Assembly (NCBI GenBank): GCA_039908535.1
Contig: JAMOAW010000070.1
Location: forward strand, 1 to 55,421
DNA length: 55,421 nucleotides
Source of the DNA: JAMOAW01 sp039908535
Lineage (GTDB): Bacteria > Pseudomonadota > Magnetococcia > Magnetococcales > JADFZT01
Direction: 5' to 3'
A program made the position numbers and the translations under genes. The notes beneath the pieces are model-generated. The model made no database searches, was not told where the DNA came from, and worked only from the letters and a program-made list of their open reading frames with translations. Below, in pieces: positions 51,673 through 55,421 of this stretch (the stretch's first letter is position 1; each line of letters begins with the position of its first letter).

Positions 51673-52935
51673 TGAAGTTTTACAAAGAGATCTGGCCCTG
51701 GCAATCGCCTCTTGTTGGATCTCTTTTTCACCTTCGATGTGGCGACCTTGCATAAGAATGCGACCCTCTACGATAACGGTATCTACCACATGACCAGTCG
51801 CCGCATAGACCAGATTGGAGATCAGGTCATGCTGGGGGGTTATTTCGGGTAGATTTTGGCTGATGAGTAACAAATCGGCCTTTTCGCCCACAGCAATGCG
51901 ACCGGATTGGCCAAACAGAGGGGCCTTTTGCCCAGTGGCTATAGCCCAAGCATCCCCAGCAGGCAACACCGTGGGATCTTGGTCGGCATGTTTTTGGATG
52001 AGGGCAAAAGTTTTTAAATCTTGGAAAAGATCCAGGCTGTTATTCGAAGCCGCCCCATCGCTACCCAGTGCCATAGGGATATGACGGGCGCGGGCTTTGC
52101 TATAAGGAAAAATACTTCCCACAGCCAGTTTGAGATTGGAAACCGGATTGGTTACCAACGTGGCCCCGCGTTGGGCAATCAGGTCCAGTTCTGGGTCGCT
52201 TAGATAAACACCATGCGCCAGTATCGCTCTGGAATTGAGCAGACCGACTCGATCCAAATAAATGGCTGGCAATATCCCATGTTGACGTAAACACTCTGTC
52301 ACCTCGGTGTGGGTCTCCGAAAGATGAATATGTACTGGGAGTTGATGTTTTTCAGAAAAATCGGCCACCCAACGCAAACTGGCTTCGCTCACGGTATAGA
52401 TGGCATGGGGGGTGAGGACATATTGAATACGAGCGGAATAATCACGACTTTGCTCAAAGGTTTGTTCCGCCAAGCGACGGCACTCCTGGGCCTGTGCCTC
52501 ACCGGCCACATCAATCATAACCGCTCCAACTCCTGCCCGCAATCCGGCATCCTGCACGGCTCTGGCCATGGCATTAAAACGCCAATACATATCTTGAAAA
52601 AAAATAGTTCCCGAACGGATCATTTCTAGGCAAGCCAGCCGAGTTCCCCAGTAGACATCCTCGTCAGTGAGTTTGGCCTCGGCGGGCCAAATACGGGTGG
52701 AAAGCCAAGTCATCAGGGGCATATCATCGCCAAAACCGCGAAAAAGGGTCATAGCGGCGTGGGTATGGCCGTTGACCAATCCAGGCAGGGCGATAAGCCC
52801 GCTGGCATCTATTTGTTTGCTCTCTTCGGGTAGATTCAAAATGGTGTTATCAATTGCCACAATATGTTGATCGACAATTAAAATATTGACCTTACCCTGT
52901 TCGGGCAGAAGGACATTTTTAATCAAGATGGCCAT
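51670..52935 (-). CDS. mtaD: 5-methylthioadenosine/S-adenosylhomocysteine deaminase-type amidohydrolase
   Basis: 421 residues, cytoplasmic. TIM-barrel amidohydrolase: metal site GLVNGHTHAAMTLFRG, substrate-shaping WLSTRIWPAEAKLT, the metal-ligand motif VHIHLSETHTEV, AILAHGVYLS, and the catalytic Asp in LGSDGAASNNSLDLF. The family deaminates MTA, SAH or 5'-deoxyadenosine to inosine derivatives. The next gene in the same direction upstream (53073-53810) is an MTA phosphorylase-like enzyme, so the two form a nucleoside by-product salvage pair. GGAGAG lies before the ATG. Confidence 0.9.
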   Translation of the reverse strand: MAILIKNVLLPEQGKVNILIVDQHIVAIDNTILNLPEESKQIDASGLIALPGLVNGHTHAAMTLFRGFGDDMPLMTWLSTRIWPAEAKLTDEDVYWGTRLACLEMIRSGTIFFQDMYWRFNAMARAVQDAGLRAGVGAVMIDVAGEAQAQECRRLAEQTFEQSRDYSARIQYVLTPHAIYTVSEASLRWVADFSEKHQLPVHIHLSETHTEVTECLRQHGILPAIYLDRVGLLNSRAILAHGVYLSDPELDLIAQRGATLVTNPVSNLKLAVGSIFPYSKARARHIPMALGSDGAASNNSLDLFQDLKTFALIQKHADQDPTVLPAGDAWAIATGQKAPLFGQSGRIAVGEKADLLLISQNLPEITPQHDLISNLVYAATGHVVDTVIVEGRILMQGRHIEGEKEIQQEAIARARSLCKTS

Positions 52936-52987
52936 ATGTGCTCTCCGTTAATGATCTATGGACGATGAGGAAGGCGCGTTTTAAAAT

Positions 52988-53089
52988 AGACCCCCTCTTT
53001 GTTTTTAAAAATTAAAAAAAAAGGGTGGGGGGAATTGGGGGGCGGTTCTCCGCCCCCCAAGGTCTTGATTCTTTATTTTTCCGATACAT
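52988..53089 (-). repeat. Type A palindromic repeat, copy 12 (overlaps a stop codon)
   Basis: Minus-strand copy lacking the right end: AGACCCCCTCTTT, T/A stem, GGGGGGCGGTTCTCCGCCCCCC, then TTATTTTTCCGATACATA. The left end overlaps the last five codons and stop of the MTA phosphorylase gene, exactly as copy 3 does with the diguanylate cyclase. Confidence 0.8.
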
Positions 53090-53810
53090 AAACTATTTTG
53101 AGCAACTCTTTTAACAGAGCATCCAAAATTTTCAAAAGGGTTTGTCGGTTCGATTGGACCTGTTGTTTAAAAGTTTCGTAAGAGATGGTGCTGCCTTCGA
53201 CGCCATTGGCCAAGTTGTCTACCATGCACAGAGCGGCATAAGGAATGTTTAATTCTGCCGCCAAAATACATTCAGAGGCAATGGTCATACCGACGGTGTG
53301 GCAAAAATTTTGATGCATACGAATTTCAGCAGGCGTTTCAAAACGCGGGCCTGTTGTTTGCCAGTAAACGCCACCATGTACTGGCAAAGGAAGTGAGGTT
53401 TTTTCCCACGCTGCAAGGATTTGAGCGCGCCATTGCGCCGGAAAACCAGGGGCAATATGACCACGCACATCGTTATAAAAAGAGTTGTTTACCTGGGGGG
53501 CATAAAAGTCGTCTGGGATGAATAAGGTTCCTGGAGGCATGCCGGGGTGTAGACTCCCCACCGATCCCACCGCCAATATTTTTTCGACCCCCAATTTAAA
53601 AAGAGCAGCCAAGTGGGCCTTGTGATTAATCAAATGGGGGGGCGTGTATGCTTTTTGACCATGTCTTTGCAAAAAAACGATCTGATCGTTTTGGAGTAAA
53701 GTGACACTTCCGCTGCTGGTGCGAATATTTATTTTTTTTGCTTTAGCCAACCAATCGGCCTGAAGCAAACTGGTTCCGCCGATGACGGCAAGTTTCGTTT
53801 TGCGAGGCAT
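53073..53810 (-). CDS. mtnP: MTA phosphorylase / purine nucleoside phosphorylase family (MtnP-like)
   Basis: 245 residues. PNP/MTAP phosphorylase fold: LAVIGGTSLL start, FLQRHGQKAYTPPHLINHKAHLAAL phosphate-binding block, ILAVGSVGSLHPGMPPG, and the purine-site motif TTGPRFETPAEIRMH, with ASECILAAELNIPYAALCMVDN near the end. It cleaves methylthioadenosine or a related (perhaps deaminated) nucleoside to base and ribose 1-phosphate. Paired with the mtaD-type deaminase. AGGAG precedes the ATG. The C-terminal VYVSEK and stop are encoded by a type A repeat. Confidence 0.88.
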   Translation of the reverse strand: MPRKTKLAVIGGTSLLQADWLAKAKKINIRTSSGSVTLLQNDQIVFLQRHGQKAYTPPHLINHKAHLAALFKLGVEKILAVGSVGSLHPGMPPGTLFIPDDFYAPQVNNSFYNDVRGHIAPGFPAQWRAQILAAWEKTSLPLPVHGGVYWQTTGPRFETPAEIRMHQNFCHTVGMTIASECILAAELNIPYAALCMVDNLANGVEGSTISYETFKQQVQSNRQTLLKILDALLKELLKIVYVSEK

Positions 53811-53850
53811 TTATATCGTCTCCTGAGTGCATCCGAGGCACAACCAATCG

Positions 53851-54501
53851 TTATTCATCTTGAGGAACGGAGGATGTGTCAGAGGGTAAATGGGGGGTGG
53901 TTGGATCTGAACTCCACATATTTCGCCACCAACCTTCCTTTTCAGGGGTAATAGAGGTCTCAGGTTGAGGCAATTGATCGGCAAATTTTTTATCCTCATT
54001 GCGAATGAATAGGAGTTTTTTCCAAAGAGGTCTGGAATCCTCTTGGGCTTGTGTGGTCTCTTTATTCATGAGAGGAGAAGGAGGAGAATCTCTGTTTTCA
54101 GTGTCCAAAAACCAAGCTAACCAACTAGATTGGGTGTCATTGGATTTTTCTACTTCATTGGGATCTAAAATTTTATCCTGGAAGTTGCGATCAATCTCCT
54201 GGACAATCCCCCGCTGGTCAAAGGTAATCTCCACTCGATTGGCAACGCGCGTGAAGGTGCGTTGTAAATTTTTATATTCTCGGTCTTGGATGTAGATCCA
54301 ACGTTCCTTGCGAAACAGATTGACCAAGGTTGGGGAGCCGAGGAGATCCCTGACCTGTTGTTGATTGGTCACCCCAATTTTAATGCTGTTGACATCCTCT
54401 GGTTTAAGAATGGTTCCCTTTTCGTGCATAACGGCTTGGCAGGCCGAGAGACTGAGAATTAAAATAAAGGAGTGGATAAATTTTCGGTAGAGACGGATCA
54501 T
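53851..54501 (-). CDS. bamE: BamE/OmlA-type outer-membrane lipoprotein with C-terminal extension
   Basis: 216 residues from the ATG at 54501 (GGAAG six bases upstream). The signal peptide ends in the lipobox LSAC, so it is a lipoprotein. The BamE/SmpA core (~25-110) shows the pattern KIGVTNQQQVRDLLGSPTLV, RKERWIYI and VEITFDQRGIVQEID. BamE supports the beta-barrel assembly machine. The remaining ~105 residues are acidic, Pro/Ser/Thr-rich and unrelated to BamE, about twice the usual length; this tail ends with PHLPSDTSSVPQDE. It is divergent from the ubiquinol-cytochrome c chaperone gene, a head-to-head arrangement also seen in alphaproteobacteria. Confidence 0.88.
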   Translation of the reverse strand: MIRLYRKFIHSFILILSLSACQAVMHEKGTILKPEDVNSIKIGVTNQQQVRDLLGSPTLVNLFRKERWIYIQDREYKNLQRTFTRVANRVEITFDQRGIVQEIDRNFQDKILDPNEVEKSNDTQSSWLAWFLDTENRDSPPSPLMNKETTQAQEDSRPLWKKLLFIRNEDKKFADQLPQPETSITPEKEGWWRNMWSSDPTTPHLPSDTSSVPQDE

Positions 54502-54624
54502 AGGTTCTTCCAAAAAATGAGGTGTATCGGATCACTATGCTAATTTTTTTAAGTCGTAAAATAAAGCGTTTTTTTGAGTTTCCTTTTATCTTATGATAAC
54601 CTTCTCTTAGTGGATCACAAAGTG

Positions 54625-55131
54625 ATGATGTTATGGTTTACGAATTTTAATGCAAAAAAACACCTTCAAGGCCTCCGTGAAAAAGCACTGAACATCTATA
54701 ATCGTTTGGTGGAGCGGGTTTTGCCATTGGCACAAGGGGGTGGGTTGCAGATTGCCGATGAGTTTGAGTTGCGTTTTGACCTGCTGGTTTTTTTTGTAGC
54801 GGGAATCATGTTCCAATTGCGCCAATCGGATTCTGAATTGGCAGAGACGTTGTGGGCAGTGACTTTTGAAGGATTGGACCACAGTTTACGTCAACGTGGT
54901 GTCCAGGATCTTGGTATGCGCAAAAAAATGCGCAAAATTTATGCCGATGCCGCTGGACGATTACAGGCTTACCATCAAGCGATGCAACAACAAGATGACC
55001 TGCTTTTGCGTCGCGCGGTTGGTCGCAATGTTCTCAATGGAGCCGAAGCACAGGATCCGCGTGTAGGGATAATTCTGGAGCATTTGCAAATGGTTATTGA
55101 TGAATTTCAAGGAGAGGATTTAAAAAAATGA
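54625..55131 (+). CDS. Ubiquinol-cytochrome c chaperone family protein (CBP3-like)
   Basis: About 168 residues from the ATG at 54625 (frame open to a TTG at 54574). The family pattern is FELRFDLLVFFVAGIMFQL, then a helical core with GLDHSLRQRGVQDLGMRKKMRKIYADAAGRLQAYHQA, the usual LRExGVGDxxVxKxMkxxAxAFYGRxxAY region. In mitochondria CBP3 is needed for cytochrome b of the bc1 complex. Bacterial members occur mainly in alphaproteobacteria. Its stop overlaps the pgk start (ATGA), implying translational coupling. Start codon uncertain. Confidence 0.8.
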   Translation: MMLWFTNFNAKKHLQGLREKALNIYNRLVERVLPLAQGGGLQIADEFELRFDLLVFFVAGIMFQLRQSDSELAETLWAVTFEGLDHSLRQRGVQDLGMRKKMRKIYADAAGRLQAYHQAMQQQDDLLLRRAVGRNVLNGAEAQDPRVGIILEHLQMVIDEFQGEDLKK

Positions 55132-55421
55132 ATAAGCAAACCATCCAAAATGTGGATTTAACTGGAAAACGGGTCTTTATTCGGGTTGATTTTAACGTTC
55201 CTCTGGATAGTCAAGGGGAGATACGAGAAGACACCCGTATTCGTCAAGCTTTGCCAACCATTCATTTGGTGATGGAAAAGGGTGGACGGGTGATTTTGGC
55301 CTCCCATTTAGGGCGACCCGATGGCTATTATGATGCCAAATATTCTTTGCGACCGGTGGCCAAAAGGGTCTCTGAACTGCTCGGCATTCCGGTACCATTG
55401 GCACCCGATTGTGTCGGGACC
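55128..55421 (+). CDS. pgk: Phosphoglycerate kinase, 5' part (cut by window end)
   Basis: The first 98 codons of pgk. It begins MNKQTIQNVDLTGKRVFIRV, with the family blocks RVDFNVPLD, DTRIRQALPTI and LASHLGRPDG that bind 3-phosphoglycerate. The start overlaps the upstream chaperone stop by 4 bp. The gene continues beyond the window, so completeness cannot be judged. Confidence 0.95.
   Translation, partial: MNKQTIQNVDLTGKRVFIRVDFNVPLDSQGEIREDTRIRQALPTIHLVMEKGGRVILASHLGRPDGYYDAKYSLRPVAKRVSELLGIPVPLAPDCVGT

Noticed and set aside
1..53100. CRISPR interpretation of the many similar intergenic repeats.
   Set aside because: The repeats are 100-220 bp, dispersed kilobases apart, in both orientations and palindromic; there are no regular short repeats with spacers and no cas genes.

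Overview
The window reads as a chromosomal segment of a free-living, respiring Gram-negative proteobacterium. It has a ubiquinol-cytochrome c chaperone-family gene, ubiG, bamE, a type IV pilus minor-pilin/pilY1 operon, an rnfABCDGE operon, SCO1/PCuAC copper chaperones for cytochrome oxidase assembly, nnrS, PPi-dependent phosphofructokinase and many two-component proteins. The chaperone-family and DUF6476-like genes lean towards Alphaproteobacteria or a deep relative such as Magnetococcales. That placement is inference: there is no rRNA here and no magnetosome gene.

Layout. 0.2-2.6 kb: an RsbU/RsbV/RsbW-like partner-switching module (REC-PAS-PP2C phosphatase, STAS, HATPase). 2.7-7.7 kb: a zinc alcohol dehydrogenase-like enzyme, glnA behind an excellent sigma-54 promoter, an N-terminally broken DUF523 gene and a membrane diguanylate cyclase. 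7.9-14.7 kb (minus strand): fimT-pilV-pilW-pilX-pilY1-pilE. 15-20 kb: yraN, an Rpn-type nuclease, sco1/PCuAC, and an nnrS whose C-terminus is frameshifted. 20-23 kb: an orphan receiver, a periplasmic ankyrin protein and the mrp ATPase. 23.6-28.9 kb: rnfABCDGE. 29.2-35.6 kb: a signalling cluster of a periplasmic sugar-binding-type protein, a TorS-like hybrid kinase, a soluble REC-kinase-REC hybrid and a membrane-tailed GAF protein. 35.8-42.8 kb: mnmA, amiC, ubiG, a DUF6476-like gene, an RluD-type pseudouridine synthase, an aminotransferase V, tRNA-Glu and sixA. 43-46.5 kb: an M20 peptidase fused to a histidine phosphotransfer (HPt) domain, then a REC-histidine kinase and a lone receiver. 46.8-55.4 kb: PPi-phosphofructokinase, a large CHAT-STAND ATPase-TPR protein whose caspase-like residues are gone, an MTA/SAH deaminase plus MTA phosphorylase pair, bamE, the ubiquinol-cytochrome c chaperone and the start of pgk.

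The most striking non-genic structure is a dispersed repeat system. About twelve copies of a ~100-160 bp palindrome-rich unit (type A) occur in 55 kb. Its left end often overlaps the stop codon of the preceding gene, and it contains terminator-like hairpins. Three copies plus a fragment of a ~218 bp MITE-like unit (type B) are also present, with GGTACCACCACA terminal inverted repeats. One type B copy sits inside a type A copy and is flanked by a perfect 8-bp direct repeat, which is direct evidence of transposition. Two other type B copies supply the stop codons, and in one case the last residues, of mnmA and the CHAT-STAND gene. Two genes thus carry repeat-derived 3' ends from type B, and at least two more (diguanylate cyclase, MTA phosphorylase) end in the same VSEK-stop encoded by type A. 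The best candidates for undescribed biology are this repeat system, the M20-HPt fusion with its neighbouring kinase and receiver, and the degenerate CHAT-STAND protein.
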